This document shows, in pieces, positions 37,356-49,700 of a stretch of 64,000 bases of DNA. Both the position numbers and the translations under genes were made by a program. Location of the stretch: contig JAQFVV010000952.1 in NCBI GenBank assembly GCA_028023455.1, positions 86,513 to 150,512 on the forward strand. The letters run 5' to 3'. The notes under the pieces were generated by a model. That model worked only from the letters and a program-made list of their open reading frames with translations, was not told the origin of the DNA and did no database searches. Each line of letters starts with the position of its first letter. The first letter of the stretch is position 1. Origin of the DNA: Epiperipatus broadwayi (taxonomy: Eukaryota; Onychophora; Udeonychophora; Euonychophora; Peripatidae).

Positions 37356-38924
37356 TGTAACAGTGGGTTAAAATTTTAAATTACCTTTGATCACAGAGGG
37401 CGCCACCAGATCACTACAAATCTGGAAAATTTGTTTACCGTGATCAAAGGTTAATGATGATGATGACTGGCACTGACTAGACTCAGTGAGATAGCAAGAG
37501 GTCTTAATAAATTGTTCAGACAATCAAGAAATAAGCAAACAACCAATGTTAGTTAATATAAATTTAAAATTTATTAGGTTTACAATAAGAATTTCAGAGT
37601 TCATTAAAATTCAAACATATACAAAAGTAGAAAACTTTGACCCATCTTTCGCACGGAGCACTTATAAAATAAAAAAAGACAATAAACATTTTGGCAGATA
37701 CACCAATCTTCTCATAGAATGACGGGAAAGGAGAAATAACTTTATTTTTGCTCGATTAAAAAAAAAAAAAATTTTTTTTTTTTTTAATTTTTAAAAATTT
37801 TCAAAAAAAACTAGTCTTGTAAAGAATCAATGAATCAGCATGGATGAGCCATCTCTAGAACATTGAATCTAGAGACATCATATGTTGCAGGACAGCTCAT
37901 GATAATTACGTTTAAAATTACCAAGATTGATCCACTTACAAGAAGAACAAATATAATGTGAAAGAATTAAAGCTTGCATAATTTCAGAAAGAAATCAAAA
38001 TCCCGGTTGATGATAAAACCAGGTTTATTCAATCGAGAAAACATTAGACCAATGATGGCAAGCTACTATATTCTAAATTAATTAAGTGTTTCAAAAGTAA
38101 GGAGAAAACAAATAATATCTGCCCAATATTTATTAATAATATAAATTAATCAAAGGTGAATCTAAATAGCTAATAAAGAAATCTGCAATACAAGCTCTGC
38201 AACATAATAAATGAAAAATTTAAACTTACAAAATATACTATTTAAATTAAAAGATATCTTTACACACTAATAGATAAAAGAATGTTATGTAATTATGACA
38301 TGAAAATTTTACAAGCATAAAAGGAGGTGGTCATGTGATGTTTATTGGATGAAAATTTTATACAATTGCTACTTTTATATTGAGCGGATGTTCTTATGGG
38401 AGATTTATGCCCTAACGCGAATATAAAATAAGTTACCTTATGGTACTAATAAGTCCAGTGAGTACTCACAGATGGATGATGGTAAGATTGATTGAACTAT
38501 TTTCTTTAAATGGCAGTGAGGGTGAAGGCATGTGGAGGAATCAGTCTTAGTTCGAGCTTTAATTAGATCATAACTGAGGAAAACAGCTCGGAGATCGGGA
38601 TCTGCCTAGAATGGGTTTAGCAGCACATGCTCGAGGTTTGAACCCACATGGTGTAGAAGTTGGCCAACTTGTAAAGTGAACACAAATTAATGTAGGCTAT
38701 CCTAAGAATTCGGCCAAAGATTTTTTCGACATATAAGTGAATAAAATCTCTTCACTCTGGGTCACGGAAGCGAACAGCACTACCTTCACAACTATGACAA
38801 GTCTGGCAATTAAATAAGCACTTCTGTAAGCTAATATAAAACAACCATTAGAAATTGGTTGACAAAAAAAATGAGCGAGATTGTTATTCTTAGAATAATC
38901 TAGGTCATTTCTAGACTAATTTCA
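37356..38924 (-). mobile_element. 3' LTR of the minus-strand Ty3/gypsy element
   Basis: It begins TGTAACAG on the plus strand (37356) and ends TAATTTCA (38924), so both ends carry the TG...CA signature. It is followed directly by AGTCTCTTCCCTTTTAG, which on the minus strand is a polypurine tract, as expected immediately upstream of a 3' LTR. The pol remnant lies further right on the same strand. An AATAAA-type signal on the minus strand lies near 37567-37575. Length 1569 bp, long for a gypsy LTR. It shares its left part with 2881-4268 and its right boundary with 53814-55193. It contains a perfect A14/T14 palindrome at 37755-37788. Confidence 0.75.
37755..37788. repeat. Perfect 34-bp A/T palindrome
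   Basis: ATT, fourteen A, fourteen T, AAT: a self-complementary 34-bp run inside the LTR. It may be prone to replication slippage or extrusion, and read errors are likely here. Confidence 0.9.
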
Positions 38925-38941
38925 AGTCTCTTCCCTTTTAG
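38925..38941 (-). promoter_or_regulatory. Polypurine tract of the gypsy element
   Basis: On the minus strand this reads CTAAAAGGGAAGAGACT, directly abutting the LTR. In LTR retrotransposons such a tract primes plus-strand DNA synthesis. The 53.8 kb LTR has the matching AAGGGAAAGGGGGAAGAACT at 55194-55213. Confidence 0.65.
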
Positions 38942-39609
38942 AATAATCAGTCCTCTCCTTTTTAGATTTTTTTTATCACCCCTTTTAATCTCCCACGCGA
39001 TCCTTTTTTTTTTATTAGAGATCTTAGCCTAGAGCAAATCTCATTAAAAAAATATTAATTAATTAAAACCTCCATTCCTTTTAGATAAAATAGATTCATA
39101 TTAAAGCAACAAAAATGCAAATAACATTTCAATTGATCAAAAAAAAAAAACTTTCCAGAAACAAGAATAAAATTAATTTTCTTTTAATTAAAAAAAAAAC
39201 TTTGAACAGATAAAATAAAATGTTAGTTTTTCTTTTTACAAAAGATTTTGAATCACAATTATTAAACAAAAAAAAAAATATATAGACAATAAAATAAATA
39301 AGTGTGAGAATATACCTTTCTTATGTAACAAAAAAATAAATATTAAATCTTTAAACTTTTGAGATGGGAAGTATCCAGTTCAACTACCCCATCCTGCCAT
39401 TAAAAAAAAATAAAACATTCTAGTGCTATATTTTTTTAAAAATAATTTAAACATTTGCAACACCTCAAAATCCAAGCTGAAAGTTTGTCCTATATTTATC
39501 TAAAATAATATTTTAATTTTCCTACTTCAATTTTATTTATTCTCCTACTTAGGTAATCATAATCAAAATTTTCCATCCGATTACTAAAGCTAACCTCGAT
39601 CAGGTGGTT
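38942..39609 (-). other. Non-coding 3' part of the gypsy internal region
   Basis: Lies between the polypurine tract and the end of pol. AT-rich, no envelope-like frame. A second purine-rich stretch on the minus strand lies near 38970-39010. No env gene is visible, so the element looks like a plain gag-pol type as far as it is preserved. Confidence 0.55.
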
Positions 39610-41560
39610 CTATCTTAGTAATGTCAATCTTTTGCTCAGCAGGTCTGAGACTCTGGGCATTATAAGATCCATAAACCCCTGATTTGTCCTCCAGAATAAA
39701 GGCATTTGGCCCACTCCACTTTGGATGGTGAAAGGACCATCGTAGATAGGAAAAAAAATTTATACTGGTGCTGGGCGGGATTACTCACATGTGGTTTCTT
39801 AACAAAAACTAAGTCCCGGGTATCAAATTGGCATGGTCTCTGATTTCCCCACTTTATTCGTAAATTAGCCATGTGCTTTAACCTCCTCCTAGCCTTTTCC
39901 TTATCCTTTTCTCTATTAATCCTACGTCTGAAGTCTTAATAAGTATGGGATAATTTTGACCAAAATGTAGCCTAATTGGTGTAAACCCTGTGGACTCATT
40001 TAGTGTCCAATTTATGTATTTAATAACATTCCCAGCTTGGTTCACCCATTCTCTGTGATTACTGCTGACATATAGCCGAAATAAATGGTTTACCTCCCTC
40101 ATAACTCCCTCACTGGGATTAGATTGGGGATTATGTATAGATGTTAATTAATGCTGTATTCCCTGTTGCTGGGTCCACCGCTTCCAGTGGCAAGACTTAA
40201 ATGGAGTACCTTGGTCAGTAAGGATAAACTGTGGTTTTCCAACCTTAGGAATCTGCTGCTCTTGCAAGACTTTGATAGTGTTGAGTGCATCGGCCCTTCT
40301 TAGAAGGTATGCAGTCAGGTATTTTGAAAACACATTATACATGACTAACAAAAATATGTAACATTTGTAAGCAGGTAAAGGACCGTAAAAGTCAATGGCT
40401 AGTAATTCATTCAGGTTCTGAGCCAAAATTGGTTGCACAGTTCCTTCAAATTTCTCATTTATATGTTTTGTTTGTGCAGATGTGTGGCAGGTTTTAAGAA
40501 CAGATAAGATGTTTGAGTACAAGAACAGATAACATGTATGAGTACATGCCCGGCCAATAAAGAGTTCTCGGAGTATATACTCTATCTTATGGGGGCCAAA
40601 ATGTCCATAAAGGCAATGTACATACTCAATCAAGTGGTTTCTAAGCCTTTTGGGTCTGAGTGTTTTCCAGGAATCTTCTTCTGAGGTAACCTGGTATTGA
40701 AATATCCCTTCCTCGAGTCGGTAAGCCCTTTTCTTTTGGTTTAACTGATAGGTATCACTAGTCTGTAAAGTTCACATCCACTTCTTGTGTGCTACAATCT
40801 GGGCACACTCTGGGTCAGTTGCCTGTATTTCCACTAGTCTCCACAAGTCTTACTCCACCGAGTCATCTATGGTCAATGTAACAGCAGCTATACTTAAGTT
40901 ATTAGAATTAAAGTGACATTGGGGAATATCTATGGGATGCCGACTTAAGATATCGGCCACAATATTATCTCGGCCAGGGTGATGGACTACTTAATATTGA
41001 AACTTCTGTAAGATCAAGCTCCATCGAATCAACTGATCGTTTGTCAGGTCCAAACATTTATGGTCCATAATAACGATGACATTTGAGCCCAACAAAAATT
41101 GTTTAAACTTTCCAAAGGCCCATACAATAGCCAAAGCTTCATTTTCAGTAGTTGTATAATTGTTTTCAGCCCCTTTTAGAGTACAGCTACAAAATATAAT
41201 ACTTTGTGGCATTTTTGCTTATCAATTTGAAATAGAACTACTCCCAACCCATGTCTACTGTTGTCAGTTTGTATATAAAAAGCTTGAGAAAAATCAGGAT
41301 AAACCAGAACTACATGTTTGAGAAACTTTTTCTTGATGAGTTGAAACTCCTGCTCCTGTTGTGAACTCCAAACCCATTTCTGATCCTTTCTTAATAACTG
41401 GACCAAGGTTGACAAATCTATGGCAAAGTTTTCATAGAATCTATGATAAAAGTTGCAGAGCCCCAAAAATGATCTCACCTGACGTCTGTTAGAAGGGGTA
41501 GGGAAATGCTCAATCACAGCCAGTTTTTCAGGGTGAGGTTAACTGAAAGTACTTCTGTGG
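39610..41560 (-). pseudogene. Ty3/gypsy pol remnant: RT thumb, RNase H, integrase
   Basis: Minus-strand polyprotein fragment in the usual gypsy order. The RT end and connection (41517 downwards) holds FLGLCNFY and the first RNase H strand QTDNSRHGLG. The next frame (41212-40991) carries TENEALA and MDHKCL of RNase H. Integrase follows (40633-39878), then its C-terminal GPF module (~39740), whose frame is shifted at a run of eight T. Breaks: frameshift at ~41190-41215, stops at 40988-40990 and 40148-40150, others between 40634 and 40990, and the shift at ~39755. Upstream of 41517 a 5-bp insertion interrupts the sequence before the (TA)n at 41612. The RT active site (YxDD), protease and gag are missing, so the copy is dead. 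Confidence 0.93.
39878..40633 (-). pseudogene. Integrase part of the gypsy pol
   Basis: Integrase joins the DNA copy to the host chromosome. Read from 40633, the N-terminal zinc-binding motif shows H6 and H11 and the first Cys (C49), but the second Cys is Ser52. The core has D81 (AIDFYGPLP) and D140 (LTDQGTPF). The third acidic residue, Glu at 40109-40111, lies beyond an in-frame TAA at 40148-40150, 34 residues after D140, close to the usual 35. So the catalytic triad is present but split by a stop codon and the zinc finger is damaged. The frame then continues into REVNHLFR and the region that leads to the GPF module. Confidence 0.92.
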
Positions 41561-41611
41561 ATTTAAAGACTGTATATAATAGTTAATTACTGTTATATTT
41601 ATTATTTTTAT

Positions 41612-41624
41612 TATATATATATAT
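41612..41624. repeat. (TA)n tract at the truncation of the gypsy pol
   Basis: A short TA run; on its right a TGTAATGG end (41625) begins another LTR-like block, on its left the gypsy pol breaks off ~50 bp away. The layout suggests that an element inserted at this tract separated the pol fragment from its 5' half. Confidence 0.6.
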
Positions 41625-42300
41625 TGTAATGGTTGGTAACATATACCCAAACGTCCTGGTCTGAAATACATTTGATCACACACATCAACTTCAACAATCA
41701 GCTGGTTCGACCACAACATATAATTAACTTACATCAAATCTAAAAAGTGCTCATACACCTATATTTCATATCCTAAAGTTGATAGTGCCAAATGTAATGG
41801 TCCGGTCCATCCACATATATAGGGGAAGAGAGCAAGATAGCATCTAACTACTGTCGAACCTAGGGTCTTCATGTAGGATGCTAAAGATAACATGATGGAG
41901 TATTTGACTCATGATTACATCTATCTTTATTAGACTAGCCTAAGCATTATCTATCAAATCTACATGTAATTTAAATCAGTTCATCTAATACCTCACCCCT
42001 CTTTTTCGGAACCATTGCCTCAGATATTCGAACTCGGGAAGAATTCGCGTTCGACTCTCTTAACAGGGATGTACCTATGCAAACTGTAAATCAACAACTA
42101 AAATAACCCATCCTATCTATTAGAAAAAAAATCTTTATTTAACAATGTTCTCTCCTGCTCATCAAACAATAATATGTGTGTGCATGTGTAAAATATTGGT
42201 TATAGGATTGAATGTAAAAGCTGGATTGATTGTAAATGTTGGATCAATAAAACTACAGAGACCTTGTCAATTAACAAAACTTTATATTTATTTACAAAAC
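41625..42300 (-). mobile_element. LTR-like end, TGTAATGG terminus
   Basis: Starts at the (TA)n tract and does not resemble the 37.4 kb LTR in its first 100 bp, so it is not simply the 5' LTR of the same gypsy copy. A TTTATATTTATTTACAAAA stretch at about 42282 gives AATAAA-type signals on the minus strand. The far edge is unknown. Confidence 0.3.
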
Positions 42301-44941
42301 AAAATATATTCAAACATAAAACAAATTATCACTCACTGTAGAAAAGAAAATTTAAAAAAAATTATTTACAAGTGCAATTAAATTATTTGGACATATACCT
42401 CTGTACTTGTAGTTTTTATGTCTATGATGAGCATATATCATTTTGTTAATTAAACAATTTAAAACCATCTACCCTTGTTGCCTATGATAGACACTCATAA
42501 TATAAACATCTATATATCCAAAATAATTGAAAAGTTATTAATTAAAAGTGAGATTGCTAACTCAATGAAAATTTAAATGCAACTTCAGATGCAATATGCA
42601 GTTTTAAGTGTGAAAAAATATAATAATAAAACAACATACGATATGATAGAACAGAAAATTATAAAGAATATTAATTTAAAAGCATTACTCATTCATTCAT
42701 TATAAAGATCTTACGAATACTATTAGTAACACATATAATATAAATAGTCATGTCATGTTGTGGTATTGATTATTTCAGTGACTTTAAAAGAGAAAAAACT
42801 CTTACCTTTAAATATTCTATTTGAACACTCAATTTCAAATTCATAGCTGAAAATCAAGTATTTTGGTAGAAAATAAATCACCTAGATTTTATTAAAAACA
42901 AAAAGAAAAAACTTTTCAACCCCCCCCTACTTTCATGATACTTTCTTATGTTGGACTGTTCCATGTTGAATTATCATTAGTACTTTCCAAACACAAGATC
43001 AAGATAATAAAATAAAAATAAAAATCTATACAAAAGAAAATAAAACATAATTTTACAATATTTTATGAATCAATATGATTAAGTATCATTATTTTTCAGA
43101 GTCCTTCATACACTAACAGTTCTTGCAATTTATGCATTTTTTTATTATAGATACTGGAACTCCTGATTGATTCTATATAGCACATTCTGAATTTATTTAA
43201 GTTGGCAGTGGGTAGTTTTGTGTTACTCATCACATAGATTTCCATCTTATGTGGATCCAGCTTATCAGGCACTTAAATTGTAGACAGTTAAATATTAGTT
43301 TTCACATGGTCATAGTGGATAAAAAAAATGTTCCACTCAAAGACAAGTAATTATTCTAGCCAAATATGTCATATTTTAACTATATACACAGGTTTATATA
43401 AATATATATGCGGTTTGCATTTAACAAAAATATATTTATAGAAAAAAATATAGCTATTACTGTTTGTAATAATTGGCTATATAAACTTATAAATTTTAAA
43501 CTGAACAAACGGTTCCAATTTCTTTTTTGATTTCTTTTAAAAAAAATAAAATTTAAATTGATAAATTATTTTAACTTATCTGATTATTGAATTAGAATAA
43601 GAATGTTCTATTCAGTTCCTCCACTTTTTTTCCGAATGGCAAATAACTTGAAAAACATTAATTTGTTGAGATGCTGCTTTAAAAAATGTCCATCTTGCAC
43701 AAAGGTATTATTAAAATAATTATAATATTAAAACTTGACTTTTCATGTCAAAATGAAGAATAATAAAAATGAATGATTTTTAATTGTTTCCCTTTTTATA
43801 CCAGCGTTATTCCCATTGTTTAAATCTAGCATTCCTATTGTAGTATTTATAAAATATTTTTATTATCGATTCATTTTCAATAAATAAAATAATTACGATT
43901 CATTTTAAAAAATAAATAATAACAGAATATTAATATTATTATCATCTCTCTTATACTCAGTTATTTATTAAAATACTTGATTTATTTTCTATTGCTATGA
44001 TTATTTTCTTGTCATCATTTAAGTCATTGTCTATATTTAATATAATCAATACAATACAATTGTAATATATATATATATATATTTGTACTATTTTTTTTAA
44101 TCAAGGTTTGTATTTTCTTAAACAATAAAATTTTATTACTAATATAATGTATGTTTTTACCTAAATTACCCATCATTCCCAGTACTTAATATGTAATTAG
44201 TACACTGTTATAACTATAAAACATTTATATTTTTCTAAAAATGTTCTAGCAAAACTTATTATTAATTTGATCTTTACATGCTAAGTAAAGAAAAACAATC
44301 CACTATTTCAGGTGGCTAAGGTTGGTTGTGGGTGCGATCTTGAGCTACTTCACTTGTAATCAGTTGGGTTACATGGTACATCCATAATAATATAGTGTGT
44401 GTATATATATATATAAAGTAAAGGAAAAGTAGAAATAAACACAGACAAAAATTATAGTAGATATTTTCTACATTTACTGAAATAGAAATAAATAAATAAT
44501 AACTCTGATTTAAAATATTGTTTTATAAATTAAACTTTTAAAAGGTCTGAATAAATATAAATATTGTATTATTATTATTCTGATTTTGAAATGTAAAAAC
44601 ACCATACTTATTTTTGGAATTTTTTAATTAATTAAACAAAATTTTTATCTATTAGAAATCCCCTAAGTAAAAACATGTATATAGATTCCAAGGGATTAGA
44701 GAGATAAAAATAAAATTCTGTTTTTAATCAAGGTGTTGTTATAACACCTCACATGATTTTATAAAAAGAGCTGATAAAAAATATCAGCCAGTCTGGATAA
44801 TAATTTTTGTAAGAACGGTCAGCTGAAAATTGGTTTCAATATTTTACTGCAACTTGATAAAGTGCAGCAGTTGGTTTTAGCTGACCAGAGAATTTGCAGA
44901 ATAGCTACCATAAACTGATGTAGTTGAAGGCAAGATAATAG
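42301..44941. other. AT-rich DNA without recognised features
   Basis: Contains a C-run near 42920, TA runs at 44069-44082 and near 44403-44416, and a modestly GC-richer piece at 44760-44940. No frame with coding character. Confidence 0.5.
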
Positions 44942-45193
44942 ACTGTTTTCCTTAGCAAGAGTTTGAATTCACATGGAGAAAATGGTCCACTTCTTTGTGC
45001 TGTAATTCATAGCCTTAAATATGGAAAGGACAGCTGCTTGCCTGGAACAGTTTTACACAGACAGAAGACCAACTATGGACCAACATTTTACATGAATTGT
45101 GTACTTTTACCTGATAGTGACAATAAACTTGGATTATATTTTTATGATGGCTCAAAAAAACCAACTTGCCCAAGAAAAACACCAGCTGAATAA
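44942..45193 (+). CDS. Unrecognised open frame, possible exon or element remnant
   Basis: Open from 44942 to a stop at 45191-45193, in DNA that is less AT-rich than its flanks. The translation is varied and hydrophilic, with several Cys, Gly and Pro (for example GPTFYMNCVLLPDSDNK and a C-terminal KKPTCPRKTPAE), which reads more like protein than the other small frames here. There is no ATG near the start, so it would be an internal or terminal exon; I see no clear acceptor. No family recognised. It may belong to the same element as the frame at 45903-46121 and the GTTACA end at 46744. Confidence 0.25.
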   Translation, partial: TVFLSKSLNSHGENGPLLCAVIHSLKYGKDSCLPGTVLHRQKTNYGPTFYMNCVLLPDSDNKLGLYFYDGSKKPTCPRKTPAE

Positions 45194-45902
45194 AGAAGTA
45201 CTTATATGTATGTGGCTGTGTCTACATATGTGAAGAGAAGCACAGATAAACTTACATACAAAAGTGAGTTGTTTTTCAATAATTCACTTGATGGACATTT
45301 TAAATCTATATTTTTAAATTTAAAGACATTTATAATTAGTTAAGAGGTAACCTAATAAAAAGCTTTCTAACGTCTCGAAAATTGACTATACTTTTTTTAA
45401 AAAAAAAAATTAACAAAGCTGTAATAGAATTTGATAAACTGAGTTTTTTTTTAATATTAATTAAAAATGTAAATTTTATGTATATTCAAACGCAATTTGT
45501 AATTGTAGAAATTATTGTTATTTATTATTTGAAAAAATTAAATTTATAAATAATCTGTGTGCAGATATATCTCAATGCTTGTCAAATAGGACATATATGC
45601 AAATTTAAGGCTTTTGTTATTGAATATTAATTGTATATACCTAAATCGCACGTCTGTGCGCATATACATATAAAGTTTAATCATTTTTTTTAATAATCAC
45701 TTTATGTTTATTTGAGATGTCTTCCTTATATATTATAAAACACACATCTGTGTATGAATATATATATATGCGTTTGTAGAAATTGAGAAATATTGTAAAA
45801 CAATGTAATACCTCTAGTTGTGTATATAATTTTGTATACCATTCAAATTCAGAACCCTTAACCTATAAGACCTTAAATATCATTTTTTATTGTTATTAAT
45901 AA

Positions 45903-46744
45903 ATGTATTTAATTGTTAAAATTGTTTTCATCATCTCTTGGTCACAAACAGTAATAGAGCTTGTGTTCTCTGGGCTAGATTCGGACACAGATAAATGGGG
46001 ATGTATATTTAATGCTTTGGGGCATCCAGAGATGATCAATCATCATCCTGGTTGGTGCAAAAGAGGATACTCTTTAAAGCCCATGTACTATTATATTTTT
46101 ATTTTACTTCAGTCTTATTAAAAATTTAAGTTTATAGTTGGCCAGTACAAGTGGCCTGAGCATTGATGATGATCAGCATGTTGTAAATGTACCAGCAATA
46201 TTGTTTTGATTTCTGATTATTGTGTATTTTTAATGGATGGGCACTAAGCTGGTGCATCCAAGTTATGTTTATATAATTGCCCAAGATGGCAAAGGCTCAA
46301 TGGTTAGCCTGGTCTACAGAAGACCCATTTCCAATCCAGTCACAAGGATGACTGTTGATTTATATTTTTTATGGTTCAAATCCAGCCACAAGATGGACTG
46401 TTGATTTTATTCTGATTTATTGTACTAATTTATTTATTCCCATCAATGATGATGATGGATGGTTCTACCAAGTATTTACTTGTACTTATTTTTTAAATGA
46501 TAATGCTGGTGGTTAATTATGAGTGTAGTTGCTCTTCTGAGTTAGCTGGCTGATCTCTCAATGTTCTCAGAGATTCTCTAATCTCATTTTATTCCTAAAT
46601 ATATCTTACTTATTATAGTTGTAAATATATAGTTTTGTATTTACTTGGGGTTGATGATGATTTTTCCGTCACTCCAGGTTCATTTTGTTTTTCTTAATAT
46701 CCCAGACCCCCTTTAACTTCTCACCCTACCCCCATCCTGTTACA
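45903..46744 (+). mobile_element. LTR-like end in plus orientation, terminus TGTTACA
   Basis: The sequence up to 46744 ends CCCCCATCCTGTTACA against a (TA)n tract. It is the reverse complement of the TGTAACAG terminus at 37356, and the C-rich bases before it resemble the complement of that LTR's first 20 bp. This is the only such end seen in plus orientation. A small plus-strand frame (45903-46121, WGCIFNALGHPEMINHHPGW within it) lies inside; its meaning is unknown. Left edge not determined. Confidence 0.35.
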
Positions 46745-46770
46745 ATATATATATATATATATATATATAT
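46745..46770. repeat. (TA)n tract between two element ends
   Basis: Pure alternating AT, flanked left by TGTTACA and right by TCTAACCTCCCCCC. Confidence 0.95.
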
Positions 46771-49700
46771 TCTAACCTCCCCCCGCGCGTTCTCACCCCA
46801 AAATATACTGTTTATTACGAATATTACGGGTTCTAGCTCAGTTAACAAATAAATAAATGAAATATTCAGCATTAATTAAAATGATTACTAGCTCTAATTT
46901 TTAAAATACAAATACGGTTCAATTTTAAAATGAATTAACAAATATTTACTATTTTCATGAGACATGGAGTGACAATACGAGGAACGAGATAGACTACATT
47001 GAGACATTTCCACACGATACTACCTCAATGACATAAGAACCCTATTCCCCCTTTTTACTATACCAAATAATTAACTCATAGTATTCTTACGACTTTCTGA
47101 GCTCTATTCACTACGATTAAAATAATAATCATATCTTAATCTTCTTTATAACAAGAATCTAGCTCAATTAAATAAAATGAAATAAAATAAAATCTCAGGT
47201 TCATAAATTGTATTCTAACTGATTTAAAATTACGGTAGTAAAATATGAAAAGGGAATTTTATGTCATAATCTACTACACAGCAACTAATAATAATAAAAT
47301 AATAATAACAATAATAATATAATATAATCTTATTTCTTCCTAAATTGAAATAAATAAATACGTACGTGGTAGTATTTTAATAATCTGACAATAGAATACA
47401 TGTGGCAACATTAGCATATAATTTAATGTAATATTGTGGCAACCGACTTATGACCAATAAATAATATAAAATTATGATCTTTTAATTTTAACATACCAAT
47501 AAATTCTTAAAATTCTTATAACACCTTTATGTTTACCTTTTGTGCAAAACTTATATGTCTGTTTCAATTATAAATGTATCGTGATTTTATGCATCCATGT
47601 GGAGAAATAACAACTCGGACACAAAACTTTAAAACAAATTTAAAACAAAGTTTATTAACAACATAAATAAATTAACAATATTTTTACACTATATACATTG
47701 GATATCCCTTACTCTCATATCTCAACTTAGTTTATTAGTTTATAAATGAAATCAAAATATTATTTACTTTTCCTAGTTAAATCTTATTTTTAAACACTTA
47801 AGAAAATACAGTATTATTACTTGATTTATTATTAAGGTTAGCTTATTACAAAATGCATTTCTTATATGATTATCACAAACACTTTGCATCCCTAATATTA
47901 TTAAAATTATATTTTTTTACAAAATTTACATTCGTAGTGAAATTCTACAAAACAATAAAATTTTAGTTTTATATTGGTTGCATGGAATCTTACAAAGTCA
48001 AAACATTGTTCTACATTTGGTATTAGGTTTTTATTGTTCATTATCCAATGTTTATTAATCCTAATATTCTCATTCAAGCCTTACTTCGGATGATATAATT
48101 ATAACTATTAATATACCATGCACAAGTATATGTTTATTATACCTTATTGAACTATTTTCTTAATAAATATGCAATACTTATTTTCTAAATATTATTTTAA
48201 AAAAAATTCAAAATTTATTATCACTTTTAAAAAAAACAACTTTGTTTAGATTTCTCTTTCAAAAATCTTATATTCATTTCTGAATTAATTTTACAATGTA
48301 TTATATGATTCTTTCTCTCTTTATGATATTTTGGACTTTCAATTTTAAAGTTACACAATTCTATACATTCCAGCAAATAAACTATTCTTACGTAAACGAT
48401 AACATATCTTCAGTTCTATTTTATTCATTATTTCTTTGAAAATATCTTTCTGACCGATGCAGATTCACGAAATAAGGATAGCGAAGATAGATGCATAGGA
48501 TCAAAATACAACTAGAATATTAATAAACAGAGCAAAACTCTCCATACAGTATTAACAATTAATGTGCTAGTATAGGAAATGTGATCATGTGAAACTAGAA
48601 TATTACTCGTCATATATCTTGACAATCATGGCACAGTGAATTAAAAGACACTATAGAGGAGTGACCTTTACCTGTCTACCAACCTCTATCATAGGAACGA
48701 TGTTAAAGCTATTTCTTCAGCTTTATTATAACATCAAAAGTTTAAAGATATGCAAAAAACACTGTCCAAACTATATGTGTTCAGTCATAGGGCCTAGTTA
48801 ACTATACTGAAATCACACAAAACTAAATATGATCCAAATCCTTTATTTTTCCTATTTCTTAAAAAAAAAACATCATCTTGGTTTCCTTTCCACTAGTACT
48901 TCCAAGTCACTATCCGATCTTATTTCTCAAGATTTTTTTCTATACTGTACATCGACAAATACATATCTGCATTACTAACAATAATAAAATTCATTTATTT
49001 TAAAACTATTCCACTGTTCTATAAGAAAATCTTTTTACTACTTTCCTCCGTATATTTAGTCATACAAACTACTGAAATATCTGAATACTTTATCACATGA
49101 AAGTTCAAAAGAATCACACAATTGTTATGTTAAATTATATGATTAATATACTTTAAAAAATTGTCGTATGCATAATCCGAATTACTCCTATCTCATTATA
49201 TGTTAAAAATGTTGTATAAAATGTGTACATATAATTTAAACTTTCACACTTAATTCTTAGGTCAATAGATGATCTAAAAAAACACATTATCCATTATAAA
49301 TAACTACTAAAATTACCAAAATGACCTTTATCTCCTCGATCGCGTTCCATAGGCTTCACCATCCATTTGATCCTTGTAGATATAAGATTCCCATCCATAC
49401 ACTTTATTTTTAAACAATATTTGTACAATTTTATCAAGCTATTATATTTAAATTTTAATATTACTAAATTTATGTTTATATGTTTTCCCTAATCTCACAT
49501 AACATTTTATATTTTAAAATAAATTAGTAAAAAATATTCCAAACTATATTTACTGTACTTCTTCATCAAATTTTCTTGAAAACCGTTCATATTAAAGCTA
49601 AAAAAAAATGTTTATTATTTCTTCTTCTGTCACTTAATGTTCTTCTCCCTACTTGTTCAATTTTAAGGTAAAACAAATTATTGCTCTGTTTAATAAATAT

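Noticed and set aside
41625-42300. 5' LTR of the gypsy copy at 37-41 kb
   Set aside because: Its first 100 bp do not match the 3' LTR at 37356, whereas the two LTRs of one element should be alike; gag and most of RT are also missing between.
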